Origin: Tuctoria greenei
Lineage: Eukaryota > Streptophyta > Magnoliopsida > Poales > Poaceae
Reading direction: 5' to 3'
DNA length: 64,000 nucleotides
NCBI GenBank assembly: GCA_036927565.1
Contig: JAYESD010000005.1
Coordinates: 150,990,023 to 151,054,022 of the forward strand
Part shown: in pieces, positions 32,600 to 44,165 of the stretch
Layout of the letters: every line of letters starts with the position of its first letter
Position numbering within the stretch: position 1 is the first letter of the stretch
Notes under the pieces: model-generated
Told to the model about the DNA's origin: nothing
The model's database searches: none
The model's input: the letters and a program-made list of their open reading frames with translations, nothing else
Position numbers and translations under genes: made by a program

Positions 32600-33723
32600 T
32601 TACACGGTCCAGGTTTTGCGATTCATACTCTTATGCTCATTCTGCTTTTGTTGCTTCTTTTGAACCCAAAGATATATCACACGCACTCACTAATGAATCT
32701 TGGATTATTGCCATGCAAGAAGAGTTAGAAAATTTGGAAAGAAATAAAGTTTGGAAACTTGTACCTCCTCCTCAAGGTCACACTTTTATTGGAACTGAAT
32801 GGGTGTTTAAAAATAAACAAAGTGAGGATGGGGTTGTGGTTAGGAATATGGCTAGGTTGGTTGCTCAAGGTTTCACTCAAGTTTAAGGTCTAGATTTTAA
32901 TGAAACTTTTGCTCCTATTGCTTGATTAGAAGCCATAAGAATTTTGTTAGCTTTTGCTACATCTAAAAGTTTTAAGCTATATCAAATGGATGTTAAAAGT
33001 GCTTTTCTTAATAGCTACATAGATGAGGAGGTTTATGTCAAACAACCACCGGGTTTTGAAAATTCAGATTTTCCTAATCATGTTTACAAACTGTCCAAAG
33101 CCTTGTACGGTCTCAAACAAGCTCCTAGAGCATGGTATGATAGGTTAAAAACATTCTTACTTGAAAAGGGGTTTACCATGGGCATGGTTGATAAAACTCT
33201 TTTTGTGCTTAAGCATGGCAATGACTCATTATTCGTTCAAGTGTATGTGGATGATATTATCTTTGGTCGTGATTCTCATGATCTTGTGTCCAAGTTTTCA
33301 GCTATGATGAGTTTAGAATTTGAGATGAGTATGATTGGAGAACTCACGGATTTTTTGGGGTTGCAAATCAAGCAAACCAAGGAAGGTACCTTTGTGCATC
33401 AAACGAAGTATAAAAAAGACCTCCTAAGGCGCTTCAACATGAACAAAAGCGAACCTCTTCGGACATCAATGGGAACAAGAACAACACTTGAACTTGATAA
33501 AGATGGTGAACCCGTGGATCAAAAAGAATATAGAAGCATGATCGGATCACTTTTGTACCTCACGACATCAAGACCGCACATACAATTCAGTGTATGTCTT
33601 TGTGCACGGTTTCAAGCCTCCCCACGTGCTTCACATCGCCAAGCCGTCAAAAGGATTCTCAGTACTTACATGGAACTCAGGAATTTGGCATTTTTCTTCC
33701 TCCTTCCTCAACCATTGCTTTAA
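32600..33723 (+). pseudogene. Co1 reverse transcriptase
   Basis: Copia RT (RVT_2). From about 32700 the domain starts with WIIAMQEELENLERNKVW, then the GTEWVFKNK segment. TAA near 32884 and TGA near 32922 interrupt it. From 32944 a long open frame runs through YQMDVKSAFLNSYIDEEVYV, LYGLKQAPRAWYDRL and VYVDDIIFG (YVDD at about 33244-33255). It ends in MIGSLLYLTTSRP. It passes into RNase H by a frame change near 33680. With only two or three breaks, this is one of the better kept RT genes here. Confidence 0.88.
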
Positions 33724-34196
33724 AAGTTTTTCCGATGCTGATTTTGGATGTTGTAGGATTGATAGGAAAAGTACTTACAGTGCTTGTCATTTTCTTGTTA
33801 ATTCACTTGTTGATTGGTCCTCCAGAAAAAAAAATTCAGTTGCACAATCCACCGCCGAATTTGAATATGTGGCTGCTGCTAGTGCTTGCTCACAAATTCT
33901 TTGGATTGTTCAAACACTTAAGGACTATAGGATTGATCTAGATAGTGTTTCACTATTTTGTGATAACACTAGTGCCATTTGTATTGCTAAAAACCCTGTG
34001 CAACATTCTAGAACTAAGCACATTGATATTAGGTATCACTTTCTCTGTGATAATGTTGAAAAATGAGACATTGTGCTTCACCATGTAGATACCGAACAAC
34101 AATTGGCTGATATTTTTACAAAACCTTTGGATTTCACTCGTTTTTGTTTCATTCATAGTGAAATAGGGGTTATGCATCCTCATGGCTTACATTGAG
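33690..34196 (+). pseudogene. Co1 RNase H
   Basis: The 33590-34066 frame contains FSDADFGCCRIDRKSTYSAC (first aspartate), AQSTAEFEYVAAASA (glutamate), CDNTSAICIAKNP (second aspartate) and TKHIDIRYHFL, the standard Copia RNase H order. TGA at 34064-34066 breaks it. Downstream in frame are DTEQQLADIFTKPL and HPHGLH, ending at 34194-34196. The overlap with the end of the RT frame shows a one-base shift near 33680. Confidence 0.85.
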
Positions 34197-35149
34197 GGGG
34201 AGTTTTCAAACTTGAGATGTCTATGTGTGAATCTGAAATTAAAATAATATGAGCATAGTATTTCATACATATATGACTTTGTGATTACTTTTACATGCTT
34301 AAAGTTCTTACTACATTACTCGTGTTATACATTTTGTAGTTTTCGCCATGTCTAGTAATTGGAATAATTACTTACAATTAATCTAGTCATGGTTGAACTT
34401 TCTTGCTGTTTTGAACTTGTTGCATGCTCACGAGTGTTTTTAGTCATAAATAATTAATCAAGTAATCAACTCACATGTTGAGTTTTTGTGAACAAATATA
34501 AGTTGAGAAAAGATAAAGAGAATATGCATGCATCACAATTCTTCTTTTGAGATGGCTTATCATTGCACTTAGATATGAACTTGGAAGAAGTTGTGTGTGA
34601 CTAAAACCATGTCCTTAAGCTTCTGATTGTCAAATGACATAGGCTTGGCTTGGTTGGTTAGAATAAGGCGGATGCACATATAATCTCTTGCAAATATAAT
34701 ATGATGCAAATTTGTGCTTTGAAAAATAATAAAATGCAGCAACAAGTGTCATGCTTTCAGGTTTTGAAATAGTTAAGTTTGTGAGATCATGACTTGCTTA
34801 AATTGAAAATTACATTTGATCTCTAGCATGGCTTACACTACTTTATGTATCTCATTGTTGTGATAGTGTAAGTTACTTGATAGTATGACTTGGATGAGTT
34901 TTTTTTTGTATGTATATGTTATAGTATGCTCATAAAAATGAAAATTTCTCTTTTGAACCTTGCTGAATACATTGTCAAAGGGAGAGAGATAATATGTTGA
35001 ACTATGCAAGGAGGAGAAATATGTATAGGGGGAGAAATTTATTTCTATCTCATTTGATTTTCAAAAAGGGGGAAAATTGTTCTCAAAACTTTTTATACCA
35101 GTGTTCGGATTTTAAATGGTGTTGCCAAAGCATTCATCAAGAGGTAGAT
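34197..35149 (+). other. Co1 3' untranslated region with several polypurine-like tracts
   Basis: No ORF is supported in 950 bases. Polypurine tracts occur at about 34192 (GAGGGGGAG), 34979 (AAAGGGAGAGAG), 35019 (AGGGGGAGAAA) and 35066 (AAAAAGGGGGAAAA). The one nearest the LTR is weak (AAGAGGTAGAT). Repeated polypurine tracts before the 3' LTR are a known Sirevirus feature. Confidence 0.65.
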
Positions 35150-37001
35150 TGTGAGACCTATGTGCGTTGAATACATTGGCTTTGACAATAAAAGTTTTGA
35201 ATGCTACCATAACATGTTTTTAGCAAGGTCCGAATCTAGCCCGGAGCTTCTGCAAGGTCTAACAATAGGTCCGACTTGTTTTGTCAAGGTCTGACATGTT
35301 TTGGGTAGCTCCGGTGAGTTTTGTCTTTAGCTCCGGCATGTCTTTGATAGCTCTGGCATGTCTTTGTTAAGCTCTGATATGTTTTGCTAGGTCCGACTTA
35401 TGTTGGTTAGCTCCGACATGTTTTTCTAGCTTCGACTTTTGTGTTTACTAGGTGCGACTAGTTTTGGTTAGCTCCGATGCTAGGTCCGACTGGCTTTGGT
35501 TAGCTCCGGCACTAGGTCCGACTAGTTTTGGTAAGCTCCAGCGCTAGGTTGTACTAGCTTTGGTAAGCTCCGGCTCAAGCTCCAATTAGCTTTGACAAGG
35601 TTCGGAGCTTGATCATAATGTTCCAAATTTTCATGTGAAATGTTTCTAACTTGCTTTATATTCTTAGAAAGATTGTTTTGTATTCATTTGCTATGTTTTT
35701 TGTGTGTTTTGGTTGATATTGCTGATATCGTTTTGATATGCTTTGCAACATGCTTATGTGAGGTGCTCACGTAGGGTGTTATGTTCGGAACTGACTTGAG
35801 TCAAGTCGCGGACTTGGGCTCGTACAGATTGGTTGTTTATTAATATGCAAGTGTTGCTTGAGTTCAAGACATGGCTGGTGACAGGATCCATTGCACTAGT
35901 CTTAGGGAGAAGATGAGGTTCAACAACCAAGTTCGGAAGGAATTGTGGTTGAGTTGATCGGGAGGTTGCGTAGCATGTTTGAATCAAGAACAATGCATAT
36001 GAAAGTATCGTGGACGTCATTGGAAGATGTTTGCACGTGTGCAAGGAGTGCATGGATGTGGATACATGGTTCCGAGGCGTGATGAAGAGATGTGGACGTA
36101 AAGAATTGGTCGGAAAGGTCCAACCGACTAGGTTATGGACTCAGACAGCGGTTGAGTCGGGTTTGACTAAAATATGGAAATATTATAGTTGGTTGTGATA
36201 GGATTTCGTGTGGGTAACGAACTTGAGTTGTTTTAGAAATGTGGGATACGTTCCTAAGGTCTTTGGAAGTCTTAAGATTGCTTCTATCTGCGTATAGAAG
36301 AGTCCTAAGCAGTTATGGAAAGTTTCGATTCATGATTTGAGTAGGATTAGAGTCCTAGTTGAGATTGGGTTGGCCTAAGGGCTGGTTCTATAATCAAGGG
36401 AGGCCAGAGCTCGTGAGAGATGACTTTGGTGCTGTTCCTCTTGTGTTCTATAGAATAGAATTCGTAGTTTGAAGGAAATTTTGTGCCTTGTTCGTCCGAC
36501 TTGTTCCAGACAAGTTTTACTTGTCGAGTTTCTAGACAGCACTACCTTTTGTCGGTAGTTTTATCATAATTCGAGTTTTGCAGATCCAATTGACGTGATT
36601 CTTTTTGGGTTGTCTTCAAAACTTGATTATCTATCATCTGTAAAAATTTCACGGTCATTGGATTTGTGGTTTCTGATCCACATGAGTTTCTTTGCTGTGG
36701 TCCAGAACTGTTTTTCTCGGATAGGATAGATTGACCTTTGTTCGATTTTTCAATCATAACTTGAGTTTCTCTTGATGGATTTGAGTGATTATTCTTGTGT
36801 CATCTTCGTGACTTGATTCTCTCTGATATATATCATTTTTTTCACTGTAAAACACATTTATATTAGTCTTACTCACAATTTCTCTAATAGATCATTTTTC
36901 TACTGAAGGGGTTGGGATTTAATTATTTCCGCTGCGTAAGATTTTTAAATCTACCATTAACCCCCCCTCTTGTAGCTTTTCATGTGCTCCTTGATCCTAC
37001 A
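35150..37001 (+). repeat. 3' LTR of Co1
   Basis: This 1852-base copy of 26767-28615 includes the tandem array (35225-35610). It differs from the 5' copy by scattered substitutions and small indels. Confidence 0.92.
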
Positions 37002-38867
37002 CCCACATGTTCATGATTTCATCACCTTTCGGTGACTAAGAACCTCTATGTTGCCCTGTCACACTTTCGTTGGTGTGCGGCCCATAGATCACAAAATAGC
37101 CTTTCAAAAGGCACTACTAGTATGTACGGGCCCACTAAGGTTTCACCGGCAAGCTTGAATCTCCATTCTCCCACACATGGGCCTTTTCGTGTGCCATGTG
37201 GATCCCAGTGTAGCCCTCCTTGACTCCCATTCCCCACGCCATTCAATGGTTCATACAATACTAGCAGCGCTCCTAATTATTCAGCTACGCCGCACCCATA
37301 CTTGGCCTTGTGGTGGCACTGTTGTCCTGACATATTCTCGCATGAACCGGTCATTAGATCTAAGGCAAGCAAAACCACCGTATCATCCAACCCATTCCAC
37401 AAAACCATGCTTTCTTAGATCTCCTAAATTCCATGTTGCTAAATTAATCATCATCTTATTACCATCCCAAGTTCCCATAATTAATGTTGTCAAACGTATT
37501 ATTTAAGTTACCCATAACCCATGTAGCGATGCGGTGCAAAAAGGAAAGTACCCATACCCGACTCATCATGTATATCCCGGCGACAAAGGGTGGCAAACAA
37601 CGCTAGTAAACTCCTACGTGTGGGTTACCCATCACGACATGCAAGTTCCCAAAAAAACATTTAATAAAATGGGATCAATATGATCAAGGACACTTGCCTT
37701 GCTCCGACGGATGGGGTTGCTCAAACGCTTCGAAGTCTTGGTTCTGGAAATTCTCGTATGCGGCCTCTTGAGCGAGTCCCTCTATGCGCAATCACACGTA
37801 CAAGAAAATACATACAATTTAATATGATGCACACAAATTAATCAACATGCAATGACATGCATGCATGCAAAGTTCAATAATTAATTAACTACGGTTGTTT
37901 GTTAATTAGATGCAACTAGTTCATACGTATTCATATGAGTTTACGCGGTTTTAGCGAGAATCAATGCTGCTGAAAATAAAAAGATGGTGCGACTACAATC
38001 AAATTATGTCTATTAGATCTAATACATTTGCTAAAATTCACATCGGAAAACGTGTCCTATCGTAGATGCGATGGCTTCGAAGATCGCGGGGTGGAGACGA
38101 CGTGTAGACGAAGTAGATGGCGCAACAGTCCTCCGGCGGGATGACGACAGCGACGCGACGAACTCCGGTAAATGACGGCACCCTCCTTTTTCTCTTCCTC
38201 TTCTTCCCCTTCTTTTTTTTTTCCTGGTGGCGCCTGTGTTCCTCTCCTCTACGGCGCTAGGGCTTTTTTTCTTCTGGGCGGCGGCGCCGTGCTTGTTTTC
38301 TGATGTTGGAAACACAAGGCCCTACGGTCGTATTTATAGGCGGCAAAACGCGTTGGAGCGGTCTCCCTATCTTCTACGGAGCTGGGCCGTCGATGCGTCT
38401 GACTCGGTGATGGGTCCAGTGCGGCTCTCGGCCGACCTGGCCACAGTACGCGGGGCGCGGTCGAACCGGCCAGGTGCGCGGGGGCACGGTCGAATCGGCC
38501 AAGGGCGCGGGGGCGCGGTTGGCTCCCGGCAAACCGGGCTGGCTACGATGCACCCAGGCACTATATGTCTAGAAACTTCCGGGGTGAAGCAAAGCTTCCC
38601 CCGGAAACTTCTGGATGTTTCCGGAATCTTTTTTTTCTCTTTTTTTCTTTCATAAGGTTTCACAATTTTTTTTATATATTATTATTATTTTTTTAATTTT
38701 TTTATTTGTTTCCTAATCAATGTTTCATATTAATATTTTCTTTTTCTTCGTTTGGTACACATATTTGTATATGTATGTTTTATCTTTTATTATCTTTCCT
38801 TTATTCCACTAATGTTTAATACATGATCATGTATGCAATGCATGATGCAAAAGTTTAGGGTGTTACA
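37002..38867 (-). repeat. 5' LTR of Gy3, second part
   Basis: It resumes with CCCAC (target copy of Co1) and matches 21555-23393 of the Gy3 3' LTR. It contains the TATA box near 38332 (minus strand) and ends GGGTGTTACA before the TCTAG duplication. Confidence 0.9.
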
Positions 38868-38872
38868 TCTAG

Positions 38873-39720
38873 ACAGCGAGCATGAATCGGCGTTCACCAC
38901 TTTCCTGCGAGCTAACGTCGACGTCTTCGCCTGGCAACCATTGCAGATGCTGGACATCCCTAGGGAACTGATCGAGCACCGTCTGAGGATCTACCCCGAC
39001 GCCCGACCACAACAACAAAGGCCTTGTAAGCAGTCCATTGAGCGGCAGAACTTCATACGCTTAAAGATCAAGAAGCAACTCAATGCTGGCTTTATACGGG
39101 AGGTCTACCATCCCAGATGGTTGGTCAATCCTGTTGTTGCCCCCAAGGCCGACGGTAAGCTCTGGATGTGCATCGACTACACCAACCTCAACAAGGCATG
39201 TCCTAAAGATCCTTTCCCTCTCCCTAGAATAGATAAAATTTTAGATTCAACCTCGGGATGCAATATGCTATGCTTTCTAGATGCCTACTCAGATTTTCAC
39301 CAAATCCCAATGTCTAGAGAGGACGAAGAACATACCGCATTTATAACTGTAGATGGCCTTTACTGCTATGTCTCCATGCCTTATAAAACATTTGGGGACC
39401 TCATTCGAGACCTAGTAGGGGTGTATGTAGATGATATTGTAGTAAAAATCTAGACAAATACATCATTGATAGAGAATCACGCCCTAGTCTTTGACAGACT
39501 ACGGACCACACTCACAAAGCTCAATCCCGAGATGTGCATGTTCGGAGTCAAAGTTGCTAAGCTCATCGGTTTCTTGGTGTCACAGCGAGGGATTGAGGCC
39601 AACCCAGAGAATATCAAGGCAGTCGAGCTGATGCGGCCTCCAGCCCTCATCAAGGACGTGCAGAAGCTTGCAAGTTGCTTGGCAGCGCTCAGCTGGTTTA
39701 TCTCTTGTCTAGCTGAGTGA
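38873..39720 (+). pseudogene. Gy2 reverse transcriptase
   Basis: After the TCTAG copy the interrupted pol resumes with TTFLRANVDVFAWQPLQML, the PR-RT connection, and IPRELIEHRLRIYPDARP. The fingers and palm follow (PVVAPKADGKLWMCIDYTN, CFLDAYSDFHQIPMSRED). VYVDDIVVK (YVDD 39424-39435) is present. Directly before it, MPYKTFG replaces the MPFGLKN...RKTFG of Gy1, a net loss of 14 codons in frame, removing a conserved RT segment. A TAG at 39451-39453 is followed by the thumb (KLIGFLVSQRGIEANPENIK) to 39720. The protein-level order matches Gy1, but preservation is better. Confidence 0.88.
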
Positions 39721-39949
39721 GACCTCCTATTCTTCAAACTCCTGCGCCAGTCTAGACTATTCATTTGGACTGAGGAGGTAGAGAGGGCATTCCGCGAGCT
39801 GAAGCAACAGCTGATGTCGCTGCCCATAATGGTGGCACCAGAGCCCAGGGAGCCTCTGTACCTCTACATCGCCGCCACAAAAGAGGTGGTAAGTATGGTT
39901 TTGGTTGCAGAACAGGCTGGCCCTCAGTAGCTCCGACGGACGGAGGGGG

Positions 39950-40330
39950 CCACTGCCGCCGATTCTGGGCCCCAGGGCTTGGAGCTCGCATGGGGCCCAA
40001 CAACAGGGTTGCCTCTGGGTCCCAGCCCGCAAATGATGTCCGGGTCCCCCTAGAGGGCCTCGGATAGTAAGAAGCCTCTAGGTCCCAGCCCCCAAAGGTT
40101 GTTCGGGTCACCCTAGGGGGCCCTAGGGAGAAAGAAGCCTCTAGATCCCTGCCCCCAGAGGATGTTCGGGTCCCCAAAGCGGGCCCCGGAGAACAAGGAG
40201 CCTCCGGGTCCTAGCCCCCAGAGGATGATCGGGTCCCCCTAGGGTGCCACGGAGATCAAGGACCCTTTGGGTCCCAGCCCTTAAAGGATGTACCGGGTAC
40301 TGGGGGCACTGAGTCTCCGGGCCCGGAGCA
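39950..40330 (+). repeat. 62-63 base minisatellite between RT and RNase H of Gy2
   Basis: Five to six units share GGTCCCAGCCCCCAGAGGAT, then GTTCGGGTCCCCCTAGGG, then an A-rich segment and AGCCTC. Most units are near 63 bases, a multiple of three. Gy1 has a different minisatellite at the homologous site (4230-4560). Confidence 0.8.
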
Positions 40331-40332
40331 GA

Positions 40333-40841
40333 TGGAAGAGGATGCACCACTTTCTCCAAGGACATCGCGAACCATCCAACGCACGGTCTACTTCATTAGA
40401 AAAGTCTTGCATGAAACAAAAACAAGGTACCTTGAAGTGTACAAGCTGCTCTATGCAGTGCTAATCGCTTCGAGGAAGCTTCATTATTACTTTCAGGCAC
40501 ACAGAGTTTCAGTGGTGACTTCATTCCCACTAGCAGCGGTGCTGTGCAGCACTAACGCAACTGGCAATATCGCCAAACGGGTGGCCAGACAAGCAGAGTT
40601 CAAGCTCGACTTCATACCACGGCACGCGATCAAGAGCCAAGCGCTAGCATATTTCATCATCGAGTGGACTCCCTCACCAAGCAACCCAAGGGGCCGAGAA
40701 ATCAGCAAGTCGGAGCCCAGGGCACCGATGCTTACCGAACCTCACTGGACACTCTTCTTGCATGGATCATTGTGGAAGCAAGGGGTTGGGCCAGCATACT
40801 GCTCACCTCGCCAACATGAGAGCAGTCCAAATATGCGGTGC
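40333..40841 (+). pseudogene. Gy2 RNase H, N-terminal part
   Basis: Open frame 40332-40844 contains the connection (RYLEVYKLLYAVLIASRKLH, SQALAYFIIEWTPS) and the start of RNase H. The segment LFLHGSLWKQG has H where the first catalytic aspartate (DGS) normally lies. It is cut by the solo LTR at 40842; the rest is at 42452-42740. Alignment with Gy1 shows about 20 bases lost at this junction. Confidence 0.78.
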
Positions 40842-42451
40842 TGAAAGTGCATCTAGGCATCCCCATGGGTTTCGGATGATTGAGGACGACAATTAAGAGA
40901 CTATTGAGCTAAGTTGATTTTAGGCACAGGTGTAATGGTTGAAATGAGATATAAACCCTCAAAAAGAAAAGATCGAAGCAGGGGTCAAAGACTCAAGCGT
41001 AAAAATTAGAGTTTCTATGGTATTGAGCTTATCTGAGCCGTATCATGTGTGAGGGTGGATGTATCATGTGCATTGAGATCATTCTAGAGGGATCAAGGTG
41101 GTGGTTGGGAGAAAAACCTAAGTGAGAAGCCAAAATGAGGAAAAACTCTAGGAGGCCGGACTAGTCGGGGCCCTAAGGCCCGGACTAGTCCGGCCAGATA
41201 GAGAAGTCCACTTTGGGACGGACTAAAGGTCTCTGGATGAATTTGGACTTGTCCTTATGGGTACGGACTAGTCCGTTCATCCCTTACTGCAGTTGGAGCT
41301 ATGTCCTCGAAAATCGGACTTGTTTGTTTTTGAACGGACCAAAGCTCTCTGGAAAAGTTTGGACATGTCCTTGGTGGTACGGATTAGTTCGTTTGAGACT
41401 TAGTGAGATAAAGTGATAGAAAACCCTAGAGGGTCAGACTAGTCTAGCCATACCCAGCTGTGTCCATTTTGGGACAGACCAAACCTTTCTGTCTGACTTT
41501 GCACTAGTCCGTCTTGAACTGGACTAGTGCGTGTTGTTAGTGGCCGTTTGAAATTCAAACGTTGCGGCGCATGTCATCTGTTATGTCGATCGATGACGTG
41601 AAATTGTTGGTGGTCCCAAAAGGTCGGACTAGTCCGTGGCATAGGTCCGGACTAGTCTGGGTTTGCCCTGGTGGCAACGGCTAGTTGTTAGGACCCCTAT
41701 AAAAGGGTACCCCCATCCCCTATTTGATTACTCTTCAACCCTAGCGCCGCCACAACTGACCTAGAGCCTTCCAAAGCCTTCCACTTGTCCTACGAGCCCT
41801 ATAAGACCAAATATTGAAGATATTAGGGTCTGGGGAGGAGAGCGAAGGAAGATCATCACGCTTGGGCTCTCGGTTTAATCTCTTGCATATTGTGTTGTGT
41901 TTTGTGGCTTATGTAAGTTGAGCTTCGTGTGCTCCTCATTATATTGATTTATGGGAGCCTCAACTTGTGAACATCCCCAATCAAACTTGATGATTACCCA
42001 TTGATATAGTGGAAACCAAGCCGACAATTGTGGTGGCTTGGTGAGAGAAGGGTCAAGTGAGACCCGATCCTTATGTGGACTTCTCAACGTGGATGTAGTC
42101 TTCTTCGTGGAGCTGAACCACGGGATAAATCGTGTCTCTCTTGTCGCATTACATTTGATAATCACTAGAATTGCTCTTAGGGTTCATATTGCTCTTCACT
42201 TTGATCTTGTTGAAATCTTGTAACCTATTTGCATATAATTGTCAATCAAAGTTTCACAAGGTTACTATACATTGTATACATCTTTAGTGAACTTAAATTC
42301 TGCAAATAAATTGTGGAAATCAAGATTTTTGTTTTTCACCCCGTGTTGGGTGCACTAGTATGGCCCTGTCCACACAAGGCTGGCCTCAGTAATTTAATCT
42401 CGTTTGATTAAGCCATTTTAGGGCTTATTGCATATTCACTCCTTCTCTAGG
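40842..42451 (+). repeat. Solo Copia LTR (Co2-related family) in Gy2 RNase H
   Basis: It starts TGAAAGTGCATCTAGGCATCC, like the Co2 LTRs, and ends near TTCACTCCTTCTCTAGG, like their CCCCCCTCTAGG end. It holds a TATA box (CTATAAAAGG near 41698) and many GGACTAGTCCGG-like palindromes (41150-41660). The rest diverges from Co2. No internal domain is present. No 5-base duplication is seen and about 20 bases of the target are gone, so the junction has been damaged. Confidence 0.75.
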
Positions 42452-42740
42452 AGAACAACAACATGGCAGAGTACGAAGCCCTCATCTTCGAACTCACAGT
42501 TGCGCAGGGTTTTGGTGTCCAGCAGATGCTGGTCAAGGGAGACTCACAGCTGATCATCAAGCAGGTCCGAGGAGAGTGCTGCTGCAACGACCCCCAGCTT
42601 GCGGCGTACCAGCTGCACATCAAGAAGCTGGAAGCAAGTTTCGATGCCTTGGACCTCTGCCATGTGGCTCGCGACGACAACTCCATCGCTAACTCCCTGT
42701 CAATCATGGAATCCACGAGAGCCTCGGTTCCTGAAGGGGG
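42452..42740 (+). pseudogene. Gy2 RNase H, C-terminal part
   Basis: The frame 42463-42740 resumes exactly in the RNase H fold: NMAEYEALIFELTVAQGFGV (catalytic E), LVKGDSQLIIKQVRGEC (catalytic D), and DLCHVARDDNSIANSLS, where the last catalytic region is normally RxxNxxAD. It joins directly to the linker before integrase. Confidence 0.82.
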
Positions 42741-42899
42741 GTCTTCGGCAGAAGATTGCTGCGGCCGACCGCTAGGCTTGCAGGGCCTAACGAAGAAGCC
42801 TATCCAAGCACCACAGAGCTGGCGATCACAGCATCCCTACAACCATGGGGCCCTCCGAGGTTCTTGTGCGTCGCTAGAGACCCCAAATTACCCAGCGCC

Positions 42900-44165
42900 C
42901 AAGATCCAAAAGCTCAGGAGAATCTTGATGCATGGATCATGGAGACCCAGGACTATCTAAAGGACAACATCCTCCTGGAGGATCCAATATCCGCTGAGAG
43001 GATCGTGAGGCTGGCGAAATGCTACATGCTTGTAGAAGGTGACCTCTGCCGGTGTGGCACAAATGGCGTACTGCTATGATGCATAACCTTGGAGGAAGGC
43101 AGCGACATGCCCGCAAAGATCCACGAAGGAGAGTGTGGGAACCATGCAGCTTCCCGCACACTGGTTGGCAAAGCCTTCTAGCATGGCTTCTACTGGCCAA
43201 CAGCACTACAAGACGCTGTCAAGCTGCTCAAGAGATACAAGGCGTGTCAGTTCCACGCCAAGCAAATTCACACTCCGATGCAGATGTTGCAGATGATCCC
43301 GCCCTCTTGGCCTTTCGCGGGCTGGGGGCTGGATATCCTGGGACCCTTCCCCAGGGCAGTCAGAGGGTACTGGTGCCTCTAGGTCGCTGTAGTCAAGGTC
43401 ACCAAGTGGTCGGAGGCAGCCCCAGTGATCAACATCAACAAGGAGTCCGCAGTCAAGTTCATCAAGTCGATTGCCTGCAGGTTTGGGGTCCCGAACAGGA
43501 TCATCACTAACAACGGGACCCAGTTCACTTGTGCATCTTTCCAAGACTACTGCGAAGACCTCGGCGTCCATGTTTGTTATGAATCTGTGGCTGATCCAAA
43601 GAGCAACAGTCAAGTCGAAAGGGCCAACACTGAGATACTCAGGGGCCTAGAGACACGCATGTATAACAACTTGGATAAGCATGGTGCCAAGTGGGATCAC
43701 AAACTCCCTTGTGGACTATGGGCAAGCCGATCATCACCCAGCTGCGCCACTGGAAAAACACTTTTCTTCCTGGTGTATGGGGTCGAGGCCGTTCTCCCAC
43801 AGAGATCGGAGTGGGCTCGCTTCGAGTCTGAGCATTTGATGATGCATCGCAGGACCTGCTCCGACAAGAAGATGTTGACCTCTTTAGATGAAGCAAGGTG
43901 GCACACCACCATCCAAAATGCACGCTATCGATAGGCGCTCAGGCGCTACCAAGAGCGGTTCATGCGGAGTAGAGAGCTCCAGACAGGTGACATGGTCCGA
44001 TGACATACACTTTCTCGAGAAGGGTCGCACAAACTTTCCCCCAGCTAGGAGGGCCTCTTCTGAGTGACACAAGTATCCCGCCCCGGGTGTGTTGTCCTGG
44101 CCAGAGAAGACGGAGAGCCCCTCCCCAACACTTGGACCATAGAGCATGTCCGTAAGTTCTATCCC
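42900..44165 (+). pseudogene. Gy2 integrase
   Basis: Frames at 42900-43080 encode the N-terminal linker (ENLDAWIMETQDYLKDNI). The zinc region follows, with stops (GECGNHAASRTLVGKAF and CQFHAKQIHTP). The core has GLDILGPFP (first D). In IITNNGTQFT (about 43502) the usual TDNGTQF aspartate is N, and SNSQVERANTE gives the glutamate. The 43425-43934 frame is open through the core. The C-terminal part decays to about 44165. The D to N change and the stops imply an inactive enzyme. Confidence 0.83.

Larger units (their letters stand above)
26767..37001 (+). mobile_element. Copia (Sirevirus-like) element Co1, inserted in Gy3 LTR, target duplication CCCAC
   Basis: LTRs of 1849 and 1852 bases both run TGTGAGAC...GATCCTACA. 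CCCAC is at 26762-26766 and 37002-37006, and the uninterrupted target is visible in the Gy3 3' LTR (TTTACCCACATG). It has a tRNA-Met primer site, a Gag with two zinc knuckles, protease, integrase, RT and RNase H in Copia order, and a long 3' region with several polypurine-like tracts, a Sirevirus trait. Scattered stops and frameshifts make it inactive, but most catalytic motifs survive. Confidence 0.92.
20828..38867 (-). mobile_element. Chromovirus (Gypsy, Tekay-like) Gy3, inserted in Gy2, target duplication TCTAG
   Basis: TCTAG occurs directly before (20823-20827) and after (38868-38872) the element. It is bounded by TGTGGCACCC... on the left and ...GGGTGTTACA on the right. It reads on the minus strand: 5' LTR 38867 to 37002 plus 26766 to 26043, tRNA-Met primer site, a short internal domain, polypurine tract, 3' LTR 23393 to 20828. 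Co1 splits its 5' LTR. Without Co1 it is about 7.8 kb. The internal part is only 2.65 kb: gag and the RT core are missing, so it is a deletion derivative of the Gy4 type. Confidence 0.92.
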
